DNA from: Rhodobacteraceae bacterium (ex Bugula neritina AB1)
Lineage (GTDB): Bacteria; Pseudomonadota; Alphaproteobacteria; Rhodobacterales; Rhodobacteraceae
Assembly (NCBI GenBank): GCA_001730095.1
Contig: MDLF01000101.1
Location: 1 to 64,000 of the forward strand
Direction: 5' to 3'
DNA length: 64,000 nucleotides
Of this stretch, positions 56,068 through 64,000 are shown one piece after another; position 1 is the first letter of the stretch; every line of letters starts with the position of its first letter. Both the position numbers and the translations under genes were made by a program. The notes under the pieces are model-generated. The model worked only from the letters and a program-made list of their open reading frames with translations. It did not search any database and was not told where the DNA came from.

Positions 56068-56103
56068 TCCTGCACGGCGCAGGCGCAGGCGCAGCAAAAT
56101 AAT

Positions 56104-56130
56104 AGAGCCCGGACTTTCGACCCGGGCTCT
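56104..56130. terminator. Terminator between convergent lpxK and dsbA-like genes
   Basis: AGAGCCCGG (56104-56112) and CCGGGCTCT (56122-56130) form a 9-bp perfect stem with a 9-base loop. On the minus strand the stem is followed by ATTATTTTG, so it best serves the dsbA-like gene; it can also stop lpxK transcripts. Confidence 0.8.
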
Positions 56131-56151
56131 TCGGTCAACAGTTCAATCTGT

Positions 56152-56823
56152 TCAGCTTCCCAGCTCAGCATCCAGCAGTTTCTTGAAGTCCGCATAAGGC
56201 TGGTTGGAAACCTTCTCGCCGTTCAGGATGAACGATGGCGTAGACTCGATGCCATCCTCGGTCGCGTTTTCCTGATACCATGTCACAAGCGTCTGCGCCT
56301 TTTCACCATCCTGAAGACAGGCTTCCAGCTGCTCGTTCTCGATGCCAGCCAAACGGCCGATCTTGCGCAGTTCGTCAACAATGGCCGAGGCATCACCAGC
56401 CCGCGCCCAATCCGACTGCCCTTTGTAGATCAGGTCCGAAATGCCAAAAAACTTGTCGGCGCCGCCGCAGCGCGCGATCATCGACGCCCACAGGCCGTAA
56501 CGGTCAAAATAGACCTCGCGGTAGATGAACTTCACCTTGCCGGTGTCGATGTAGTCCGCTTTCAGCTGCTTGAAAGTGTTATTGTGGAAGTTTGCGCAAT
56601 GCGGGCAGGTATAGGACGCATATTCGATCAGCGTGACCGGCGCATCCTCTGCCCCCAGGATCATCTCGGTGACGGTGGAGGTGTCCACGTCGGCTTCCTG
56701 CGCAAAGGCAGCGCCAACCAGCGGGTTTTGCGGCAGATTGCTCTGGGTGTTGAAGCCTGTCAGGGCATAGCCGCCCGCAACCACCGCAACCGCGGCAAAG
56801 ACACCAGACATGAGACGGGTCAT
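56152..56823 (-). CDS. DsbA-family thiol-disulfide oxidoreductase
   Basis: The 223-residue protein has an N-terminal signal or anchor (about residues 5-24), then a thioredoxin fold with CPHC at 73-76 inside YASYTCPHCANFH and the cis-proline loop IESTPSFILNG. CPHC is the classic DsbA active site, so it likely makes disulfides in exported proteins. Its ATG overlaps the dciA stop by 4 bp. In several alphaproteobacteria smc follows this pair; it does not here. Confidence 0.9.
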   Translation of the reverse strand: MTRLMSGVFAAVAVVAGGYALTGFNTQSNLPQNPLVGAAFAQEADVDTSTVTEMILGAEDAPVTLIEYASYTCPHCANFHNNTFKQLKADYIDTGKVKFIYREVYFDRYGLWASMIARCGGADKFFGISDLIYKGQSDWARAGDASAIVDELRKIGRLAGIENEQLEACLQDGEKAQTLVTWYQENATEDGIESTPSFILNGEKVSNQPYADFKKLLDAELGS

Positions 56824-57347
56824 TTGAACCCCTTTCCTTGCGTTTTTTGTTTTGTCAGCACATTGCGCCCCAGACGCTCCAGGGCGGCGCGCAAATCGTC
56901 GTTTTCCACCCCTTGCGCTGCCTTGCTGGCCTCGGCTGCATCCTGCGGATCAGGTTGCAGCGGAGCTTGCACTTTGGGGGCATATTTAAAGTCCACGTTA
57001 CCGTCGGAAAATCCCGTCGGTGCCGTTTGCGTGATCCGCACCTTGGAAATGGCGTTGAAGCCATAGACCGCATTGACCCGCTCGCGCAGGCGTTCTTTTT
57101 GCATTTCGAGCATGGGCGCATTGGCACCTGTCGTCAGCACCGTCAGTGTTGCACCAAAGGAACCGCGCCCGTACCCCACGTTCACCGGACGCGCCATCGT
57201 GGCAATATCCGGCCCCGCGATCTCCTCCCAATGGGTAAGCAGACGCGATACCGCGAATCCCCTGCTTTCCCCCGCTTTGCGGATCTGCTCGCTAAGGAGC
57301 TTGGATGTCCGGGAGAACCCGCGTGTGGTGCTGCGCCTGAATGCCAT
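56820..57347 (-). CDS. dciA: DciA-type replicative helicase loader (DUF721)
   Basis: The 175-residue protein has the DUF721 core: LLSEQIRKAGESRGFAVSRLLTHWEEIAG, then VLTTGANAPMLEMQKERLRERVNAVYGFNAISKVRI. DciA loads the DnaB helicase at replication origins in the many bacteria without DnaC. The C-terminal third is charged and likely disordered. It is divergent from mutY and leads the transcript with the dsbA-like gene. Confidence 0.9.
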   Translation of the reverse strand: MAFRRSTTRGFSRTSKLLSEQIRKAGESRGFAVSRLLTHWEEIAGPDIATMARPVNVGYGRGSFGATLTVLTTGANAPMLEMQKERLRERVNAVYGFNAISKVRITQTAPTGFSDGNVDFKYAPKVQAPLQPDPQDAAEASKAAQGVENDDLRAALERLGRNVLTKQKTQGKGFK

Positions 57348-57431
57348 GATCTAGGTTTTGCTCGACTGCACACCCTATTGTAAAGAGCGGTAATGCAGGC
57401 ACCAGCCTAACTGCAGCTCAGGGAATAACGA

Positions 57432-58496
57432 ATGCGTGACTTAAACAGCAATTCCACCACGATGAGCGGAGACCTGCTTGCCTGGTACGACATGCACGCC
57501 CGCACGATGCCCTGGCGGATCGGCCCGGCAGAACGCGCAAGCGGCGAGCGTCCCGATCCCTATAAGGTTTGGCTCAGCGAAGTGATGCTGCAGCAAACCA
57601 CGGTTGCCGCCGTGCGGGAGTATTTCCTGCGTTTCACCAGCCGCTGGCCGACAGTGCTGGATCTGGCCGCAGCTGAAGACGCTGACGTGATGAGCGAATG
57701 GGCCGGCCTTGGCTATTACGCCCGCGCCCGCAACCTGCTGAAATGCGCCCGCGTTGTTGCCGCTGATTTCGGGGGCATCTTCCCCGATAGCTATGATGGC
57801 CTGCTGAACCTGCCGGGCATCGGCCCCTATACCGCTGCGGCCATATCCTCGATCGCCTTTGACCGGCCTGAAACCGTTCTGGATGGCAATGTCGAACGGG
57901 TCATGGCGCGCATCCATAACGTCCACGAAGCTCTGCCCGGCGTGAAACCCCTGCTCAAAGACCACGCGGCAGAGCTGACCCCGGCGCAGCGCCCCGGCGA
58001 CTATGCCCAAGCAGTGATGGATCTGGGCGCCACCATCTGTACGCCACGAAATCCGGCCTGCGGCATTTGCCCCTGGCGCACCCCTTGCGCCGCGCGTGTT
58101 GCAGGAACAGCTGCAGAATTGCCCAAGAAGACACCAAAGAAACCCAAACCGACCCGGCTCGGCATCGTTTACCTGGCAAAATCGGCGGACGGCACCTGGC
58201 TGCTGGAACGCCGACCTGACAAGGGCCTCTTGGGCGGCATGCTCGGCTGGCCCGGATCAGAATGGAATGACGCCCCGACCCCAAACCCGCCGTTTGCGGC
58301 AAACTGGCAGGATTTGGGCAGCGAAGTCCGCCATACCTTCACCCATTTCCATCTCATTCTGCAGGTGAAAACCGCAGAACTGCCTGCAGGGTTCAACCTC
58401 GCCGACGGTCAGGAGCTGATCCCGCGCCACGATTTTCGCCCTTCCAGCCTGCCGACTGTAATGCGCAAGGCCTTCGATCTTCACAATGGCAGCTGA
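57432..58496 (+). CDS. mutY: A/G-specific adenine glycosylase
   Basis: The 354-residue protein removes adenine opposite 8-oxoguanine. The helix-hairpin-helix LLNLPGIGPYTAAAISSIAF with the catalytic aspartate in VLDGNVERVMAR is present, as is the [4Fe-4S] loop CTPRNPACGICPWRTPC (C-x6-C-x2-C-x5-C). A C-terminal NUDIX-like domain that recognises 8-oxoG follows (LLERRPDKGLLGGMLGWPG, HTFTHFHL). The start ATG 57432 lies 85 bp from the dciA start, divergent. Confidence 0.96.
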   Translation: MRDLNSNSTTMSGDLLAWYDMHARTMPWRIGPAERASGERPDPYKVWLSEVMLQQTTVAAVREYFLRFTSRWPTVLDLAAAEDADVMSEWAGLGYYARARNLLKCARVVAADFGGIFPDSYDGLLNLPGIGPYTAAAISSIAFDRPETVLDGNVERVMARIHNVHEALPGVKPLLKDHAAELTPAQRPGDYAQAVMDLGATICTPRNPACGICPWRTPCAARVAGTAAELPKKTPKKPKPTRLGIVYLAKSADGTWLLERRPDKGLLGGMLGWPGSEWNDAPTPNPPFAANWQDLGSEVRHTFTHFHLILQVKTAELPAGFNLADGQELIPRHDFRPSSLPTVMRKAFDLHNGS

Positions 58497-58527
58497 CTTC
58501 CCTTGCGCTCCTCTTGGGTTTTTAACT

Positions 58528-58552
58528 GTTTGCGCCTAGGGTCGGCGCAAAC
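58528..58552. promoter_or_regulatory. Perfect dyad upstream of alkB (possible operator)
   Basis: GTTTGCGCC (58528-58536) and GGCGCAAAC (58544-58552) form a perfect 9-bp inverted repeat with a 7-base centre, 30-54 bp upstream of the alkB ATG and 32 bp after the mutY stop. No T-run follows, so a protein-binding site is at least as likely as a terminator. Confidence 0.5.
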
Positions 58553-58581
58553 GCGCGCTGACTGATTTGGGAGACACAGGC

Positions 58582-59715
58582 ATGATTGCCCCCGAAACCC
58601 TTTCCCGCTGGCAAAGCGCCCTGCCGTTCTGGATGTCCTTCCTGCTGCTGCCGCTGGCGTGGATCGCTGCGATGCAAGGCGGCTGGGCCCTGATCCTGCC
58701 GCCGCTGGTGACTTGGCATCTGTTTGCGGTGCTGGACGGGATGTTCGGCCTGAACCTGGAAAACGCCGACCCCGAAACCCCGGACGGCGACCTGAAATGG
58801 TACAAGCTGCTGACCGCTGCCTGGGTGCCGCTGCAGGTCTTCACCCTGTTTTTCCTGATCTGGTACGTAAGCGGCGCGGACCACCTGAACAGCTTTGAAA
58901 AATTCGCCGTCTTCTTTGGTGTCGGCGTCATCACCGGAGCGGTCGGCATCAACTACAGCCACGAGCTGATGCATCAATCCAGCCGGGCAGAGCGCTGGTT
59001 GGGCGATATCCTGTTGGCAATGGTTCTGTATTCTCATTTCCGATCCGAACACCTGCTGGTGCATCATCGCTATGTCGGCACCCCCCGCGACCCTGTCACC
59101 GCGCGCTACAATGAGGGCTTCCACCGCTTCTATCCGCGGGTGCTGCGGCAATGCTGGCATTCTGCCTTTCGCGCCGAGAAGGACAAACTGGCCAAGAAAA
59201 ACCGCCCCTGGACAGACCTGTCGAACCCGTTCTTCCGCTATTGGGCACTGCAGGGCGCCATGCTGCTGCTGGCCTTGTTGCTGGGCGGGATCACGGGCGT
59301 ACTGCTGTTCCTGGTACAGGCCGGTGTCGCCATCTGGCAGCTGGAGCTGGTCAATTACGTCGAACATTACGGGTTGACCCGCAAACATCTGGGTGACGGC
59401 AAATATGAACCTGTGCAGCCGCGCCATTCCTGGAACGCGGCGCATAAGGCGTCGAACTGGCTGCTGATCAACCTGCAACGCCATTCGGACCACCACTACA
59501 AGCCCAACCGCCGCTTTCCATTGCTGCAGACCTATACCGAGGCAGACGCACCGCAGCTGCCCTACGGCTATCCGATCATGACCATTGCTGCGATGATCCC
59601 ACCCTTGTGGCGGCGGGTGATGAACCCGCGAGTGCGCCGCTGGCGGCAGGCCTACTACCCGGAAATCACCGACTGGCAGGCCTATAACAAGGCGCAAAAC
59701 CCTATGCCGCGCTAA
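58582..59715 (+). CDS. alkB: Alkane 1-monooxygenase (AlkB family)
   Basis: The 377-residue integral membrane diiron enzyme hydroxylates the end carbon of medium-chain alkanes or related chains. All four histidine boxes are present: HELMHQ, HLLVHHRYVGT, NYVEHYGL and LQRHSDHHY. Several membrane segments surround them. ATG 58582 has GGGAGA in front; the TTG at 58567 would start inside that ribosome site. No rubredoxin, reductase or alcohol dehydrogenase gene is adjacent, so electron partners must be elsewhere. It converges with the cyclase gene, 3 bp apart. Confidence 0.94.
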   Translation: MIAPETLSRWQSALPFWMSFLLLPLAWIAAMQGGWALILPPLVTWHLFAVLDGMFGLNLENADPETPDGDLKWYKLLTAAWVPLQVFTLFFLIWYVSGADHLNSFEKFAVFFGVGVITGAVGINYSHELMHQSSRAERWLGDILLAMVLYSHFRSEHLLVHHRYVGTPRDPVTARYNEGFHRFYPRVLRQCWHSAFRAEKDKLAKKNRPWTDLSNPFFRYWALQGAMLLLALLLGGITGVLLFLVQAGVAIWQLELVNYVEHYGLTRKHLGDGKYEPVQPRHSWNAAHKASNWLLINLQRHSDHHYKPNRRFPLLQTYTEADAPQLPYGYPIMTIAAMIPPLWRRVMNPRVRRWRQAYYPEITDWQAYNKAQNPMPR

Positions 59716-59718
59716 CGG

Positions 59719-61107
59719 TCAGGTCCAAGCCAAAACCGTCATCGGCTGATCCAGCCCGCGCACTTCCTGGTCCGGGTGCCGGGTGCTGCCTGCCAACAGG
59801 TCCAGCCCTATCTGTTCTGCTTTCACTTGGTCCGCCAACGCTTCGCTGACGGCGATGCGGGCCGCCAGCGGCCGGGTCAGCTTCTCCAGCCGCGACGCAA
59901 TGTTTACCGCCATGCCCAGCACTGCATACTCCAGCCGGTTGGCCCCAATGTCGCCCAGCAGCGCCTCGCCATAGTGGATGCCGATCCCGGCGCGAACCTC
60001 CGGCAGGCCACGGCGCGCGCGTTCCGTGTTCCACTTGGCCAGCGAGGCCTGCATCGCCTGGGCGCAAGCCAGTGCATTGGTGGCATCCTGCGCGCCGGCC
60101 ACAGGGGTGCCAAAAGTCGCCATCAGCCCGTCACCCAGATATTTGTCGAGGGTACCGTGATGGCGGAAAACTTCGCGCTCCATACGGCCATGAAATTCGC
60201 GCAGCAGATCAATGACATCATGCGGGTTCATGGCTACAGACAGGCTTGTGAAGCCGACAATATCGATGAACAGAACTGCCACATTCTCGCTGCGCACCTG
60301 CTTCAGCGGCTCATCGTTCTGGGACAGCTGTTCCACCACATTGGGCGAGAAGTAGCGCGACAGATTCGCCCGCTCTCTTTCCAGGCTGGCATTGCTGCGC
60401 AGCAAACCGTTGAAGCGACGCACCGAGAAACCCAGTGTCACGGCCACCAGGACAAAGACAAGCGCTTCCTGCACCCGCAATTTGACCACAAAGCTGTTCG
60501 GGTCAAAGAACTCGGCCAGTTCCGGTTCAAAGCCCAGAGCGACTGCAACAGCCTCTGTCAGGCCAGGAACCGGACTGGAGAACCACCAGACAAGCCCCAG
60601 CGCGCTGAGCCACATTGTGGCGGTCCAGATCCCGATCGCAATCACCGTGCGCCAGGAATAGGCCATGGTCCCCGCTGCTAGAATGATGAAAAAATACTGA
60701 AAGTTGTCGAACCTGTAGTGCATCGCCGCAGGCATGTCGCGGGCATCAAACGGGTTGGGCACAACCAGCGCACCGGTCATGACCGCAAGGTCAAGGAAGA
60801 TCAGGAACAGCTCCAGCCGCGATCTGCCAACCTTTCCGACCCGGCTGATGAACCAGCCGTTCAGGCACAGAAGCGCAAGCAGGCCGTGGTAATACAGCAC
60901 ACTCCAGACAGGGTTCAGAAAAACGATGAATACCGCAACAATCGGCAGCGCAATCCACCGCGCGCGCACAGCCAGTTGCAACCCGCGCCGCTTATGCGCG
61001 TCCAACGCTGCTTCGGCAAACCTGCCTGCGGCTGCAGAGGGTTCCTGACTGCTGGCTTCTGCTGCTCTGGCTGCTCCGGTACCGGTTACAAACGCCGAAT
61101 CGGTCAT
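59719..61107 (-). CDS. Membrane-bound class III adenylate/guanylate cyclase
   Basis: The 462-residue protein has about five or six N-terminal hydrophobic segments (roughly residues 45-240) and a C-terminal class III cyclase domain. The metal aspartates are in VLFIDIVGFTSLS and LDKYLGDGLMATFG, and AGIGIHYGEALLGDIGANRLEYAVLG follows, typical of the domain. It would make cAMP (or cGMP) in answer to a membrane signal. ATG 61107 follows GGGAGAG. No effector gene is next to it. Confidence 0.9.
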   Translation of the reverse strand: MTDSAFVTGTGAARAAEASSQEPSAAAGRFAEAALDAHKRRGLQLAVRARWIALPIVAVFIVFLNPVWSVLYYHGLLALLCLNGWFISRVGKVGRSRLELFLIFLDLAVMTGALVVPNPFDARDMPAAMHYRFDNFQYFFIILAAGTMAYSWRTVIAIGIWTATMWLSALGLVWWFSSPVPGLTEAVAVALGFEPELAEFFDPNSFVVKLRVQEALVFVLVAVTLGFSVRRFNGLLRSNASLERERANLSRYFSPNVVEQLSQNDEPLKQVRSENVAVLFIDIVGFTSLSVAMNPHDVIDLLREFHGRMEREVFRHHGTLDKYLGDGLMATFGTPVAGAQDATNALACAQAMQASLAKWNTERARRGLPEVRAGIGIHYGEALLGDIGANRLEYAVLGMAVNIASRLEKLTRPLAARIAVSEALADQVKAEQIGLDLLAGSTRHPDQEVRGLDQPMTVLAWT

Positions 61108-61202
61108 TGGCTCTCCCTTTTCCCGCTGGCTGCGGCAGGTACCCCATTTCAAATAGTGATCCTGCGTCCTTCAGGGAATAGCCCATCACTCCGCACGCAT
61201 GC

Positions 61203-61229
61203 AAAAAACCCCGCCTGATCCAGACGGGG
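61203..61229 (-). terminator. Intrinsic terminator of ccrM
   Basis: On the minus strand CCCCGTC, a 7-base loop and GGCGGGG (one G-U pair) are followed by six T, 72 bp past the ccrM stop. A second inverted repeat, GTGCCTG/CAGGCAC, lies at 61238-61262. Confidence 0.88.
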
Positions 61230-61300
61230 CAAGGTGTGTGCCTGCGCAATATGCACAGGCACCTGCAATAGACTGTTGCGTTCTGAACAGCTCCGGGGCG

Positions 61301-62413
<1,113 letters not shown>

Positions 62414-62446
62414 TCATAACCGCGGCGCATTTTTGCGCTCATTAGG

Positions 62447-62483
62447 TTGTCCACAGGATGAGTCATCGCGGATTCGAGGTCAA
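62447..62483 (-). promoter_or_regulatory. ccrM upstream region with two GANTC sites and a DnaA-box-like element
   Basis: GAGTC at 62460-62464 and GATTC at 62471-62475 are CcrM targets, 11 bp apart, 56-71 bp upstream of the ccrM start. TTGACC (62483-62478 on the minus strand) could be a -35; the -10 is poor. TTGTCCACA at 62447-62455 differs from the DnaA box by one base. A third GANTC site, GAATC 62353-62357, is inside the first codons of ccrM. Methylation-sensitive control through these sites is known for Caulobacter ccrM; here it is inferred. Confidence 0.5.
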
Positions 62484-62511
62484 TTTGTTTATTACTTCAA
62501 CGTCCTGCGGT

Positions 62512-63129
62512 TCACTCTTGATACAAGATATTGTGTACCGGCTTAAAGGATCGCCGATGATGTGGGGTCACCCCAAGGTTAACTAGCGCGTCGCGGTGCT
62601 GTTTCGACGGGTAGCCTGCATTTTTCTCCCAGCCATATCCCGGAAACTGTTGCGCCAAATCCACCATGATCCTGTCGCGTGCCAGTTTTGCCAGAACAGA
62701 CGCCGCCGCGATGGATAGCGACTTGGCGTCCCCCTTGATCACCGCTTCGGCCGGCAATGACAGCCCTTTGGGGATCAGATTGCCGTCGATCAGCAGATAA
62801 TCCGGCGCAGGGTCCAACGCCGCCACCGCCCGTTCCATGGCTAGATGCGAGGCCCGCAGAATGTTCAGAGAATCAATCTCTTCCACCGACGCATGGGCAA
62901 CGGCCGACTGACCGGACGCCAAAATGCCCTCCTCCAGCGCCTGCCGTTTTTTCAGACTCAGCTTCTTGGAGTCGTTCAGCCCTTCCGGAATGGCTGCAAC
63001 ATCCAGGACCACCGCAGCTGCCGTCACCGGTCCGGCCAATGGCCCCCGGCCGACCTCATCGACACCGGCAACTCTGAAAAACCCTTTGTCATGGGCGGCG
63101 GTTTCAAAACTGTAATCTGGCTGTATCAT
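62512..63129 (-). CDS. rnhB: Ribonuclease HII
   Basis: The 205-residue protein has the RNase HII motifs: VAGVDEVGRGPLAGPV with the first two catalytic acids, LNDSKKL, and the later acidic residues in YLLIDGNLI and AAASVLAKLARD. It removes single ribonucleotides and RNA from DNA hybrids. I chose ATG 63129, which begins the domain and is preceded, with very short spacing, by AGAAGG; the longer frame crosses a terminator. It lies 107 bp before ccrM on the same strand. Confidence 0.94.
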   Translation of the reverse strand: MIQPDYSFETAAHDKGFFRVAGVDEVGRGPLAGPVTAAAVVLDVAAIPEGLNDSKKLSLKKRQALEEGILASGQSAVAHASVEEIDSLNILRASHLAMERAVAALDPAPDYLLIDGNLIPKGLSLPAEAVIKGDAKSLSIAAASVLAKLARDRIMVDLAQQFPGYGWEKNAGYPSKQHRDALVNLGVTPHHRRSFKPVHNILYQE

Positions 63130-63172
63130 CCTTCTGACAAAACCAATTGCGGCAGCGGATGCAAGCCGCAAG

Positions 63173-63196
63173 AAAAAAGGAGGGCCGAAGCCCCCC
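63173..63196 (-). terminator. Intrinsic terminator of the exported protein gene
   Basis: On the minus strand GGGGGGC, TTCG and GCCCTCC (one G-U pair) are followed by six T. The tetraloop and T-run make this a convincing terminator, 31 bp past the stop at 63228 and before rnhB. Confidence 0.9.
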
Positions 63197-63227
63197 AGTT
63201 CGCTGCTGCTCGAACCTGCCCTGCGCC

Positions 63228-63743
63228 TTACCGGTTCACCATCCGATACCCATGTTTCTTCAGGCACCCAGGTTTGAATCCTGTGCGGTGCTGCTGGCCA
63301 TTCCAGAATGTCACCTTGCAGGACCGCGGCAGCTTGTGCGTGTAGCCATAATTTCGGTCTAGGCAGTTCTTTGCCGCCAACGGGTAGTTGTGGCTGTAGC
63401 GAGGAAAGTAACGGACGCATCTTGCCGGCAAATCGTAGCGGCGCACGGACCGCGGCAGAGGTTTGACATGTCCGCCTTGGCGGTTGTTCCCATACTGGCT
63501 GTGGCTACCACGAGAATGGCTCTGTGGCGGGTTGTGCGTGCGGGTCACCACGTGGTCATCCCTATCATTTGAGTGTTTGATGGCCGCACCAATGATCCCA
63601 AGCAGCGCCAGACCGCCCAGTATCTTAGCTGCATCATTATCGGCGCGGGCAGGTGCAGCCGAAAAGCCGGTAACTGCGATGGCAGTGGCCACGATCATGG
63701 CAATGAACTTACGGTGCGGCTGGGGGCGGCTTGTCTGGGTCAT
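63228..63743 (-). CDS. Exported protein of unknown function
   Basis: The 171-residue protein has an N-terminal signal (MTQTSRPQPHRKFIAMIV, hydrophobic to about residue 28, cleavage near PARA), then a short hydrophobic stretch (AKILGGLALLGIIGAAI, about 39-55), a His/Asn/Ser/Gly-rich linker and a C-terminal part with four cysteines (RCVRYF, NCLDRN, SCKVTF, GCLKKHG) and many basic and aromatic residues. The paired cysteines suggest disulfides in the periplasm. I do not recognise a named family. Confidence 0.8.
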   Translation of the reverse strand: MTQTSRPQPHRKFIAMIVATAIAVTGFSAAPARADNDAAKILGGLALLGIIGAAIKHSNDRDDHVVTRTHNPPQSHSRGSHSQYGNNRQGGHVKPLPRSVRRYDLPARCVRYFPRYSHNYPLAAKNCLDRNYGYTHKLPRSCKVTFWNGQQHRTGFKPGCLKKHGYRMVNR

Positions 63744-63911
63744 AACGGAACCTTTCCATTGGATCAGCGGAATGCAAAATCTGCGTTTGATGCACCCAAC
63801 CTGGTCCCGCCTCCTTCAGACAGGCAATATCGGTCGCTTGTTATTGGATATCAGCCGCCCCGACCCGCTGCGGTTATTGAATTTCGCACCCCGCCGCCGC
63901 AGGATGCCGCT

Positions 63912-64000
63912 ATGAAACAGCACCTCTTGATCCCCGTCCTGGCAGCCGTCCTCCTGGCGCTTTCACCACCCGCCTATGCAGCTGACTGCTATGCCGACTA
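63912..64000 (+). CDS. N-terminus of an exported protein, cut by the window end
   Basis: ATG 63912 opens a frame whose first ~23 residues (MKQHLLIPVLAAVLLALSPP, then AYA) are a Sec signal peptide, with cleavage expected before ADCYAD. Only 29 codons are in the window. AGGA lies 8 bp before the ATG. The mature protein begins with a cysteine-containing ADCYAD segment; the family cannot be told from this piece. Confidence 0.6.
   Translation, partial: MKQHLLIPVLAAVLLALSPPAYAADCYAD

Overview
The window looks like about 64 kb of the main chromosome of a marine Rhodobacteraceae bacterium of the Leisingera/Phaeobacter/Ruegeria group. The grounds are the high GC, the protein types (FtsK, CcrM, DciA, the WaaA/LpxK block, a family-specific porin) and a glycine-betaine/dimethylglycine breakdown cluster typical of roseobacters. 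The species call is inference. I saw no rRNA or tRNA genes, CRISPR arrays, insertion sequences or phage genes.

Layout. 1-4300: the tail of an unidentified plus-strand gene, an 83-base stretch with no G at all (a possible Rho loading site), the methionine sulfoxide repair pair msrQ/msrP, a small lipoprotein and a DUF3592 membrane protein. 4277-9344: gyrB, recF and dnaN on the minus strand, the usual origin-proximal set but with no dnaA beside dnaN. 9582-18965: a tightly packed eight-gene minus-strand block. Read from its promoter it runs XRE-cupin regulator, two GFA-family proteins, dimethylglycine dehydrogenase, an MDR oxidoreductase, a betaine-homocysteine methyltransferase-like enzyme, a GlxA/AraC regulator and a second dimethylglycine/sarcosine dehydrogenase. 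Together these would move methyl groups from betaine to homocysteine and folate and may handle the formaldehyde released. Four evenly spaced half-sites lie upstream of the first gene.

19164-34736: free methionine-(R)-sulfoxide reductase, a thiolase, a STAS/anti-sigma-kinase pair, a gamma-glutamyltransferase-like enzyme, hspQ, an SLT-type lipoprotein, and a minus-strand run amidase - dapC-like aminotransferase - ftsK - lolA. A UbiH-family hydroxylase and Trm112, LON-domain and YbbN-like thioredoxin genes follow. 34811-46282: DUF6653, exonuclease III, an OmpR-type response regulator, ribA with an L,D-transpeptidase, yggS, a porin, and the operon leuS-lptE-holA followed by a glutathione transferase.

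46255-64000: a BaiN-like flavoprotein, a small HNH protein, an SDR/crotonase/VOC operon, a DUF2125 protein, the envelope block pmbA - cysQ-like - waaA-like - lpxK, dsbA-like with dciA, mutY, alkB, a membrane-bound class III nucleotide cyclase, ccrM with rnhB, and two secreted proteins of unknown function, the last cut by the window end. Most genes are ordinary core genes. The most unusual features are the betaine block with its operator array, the G-free stretch, the GANTC sites upstream of ccrM, the dyad before alkB, a crotonase-fold protein without the two catalytic glutamates, and a strongly diverged WaaA.
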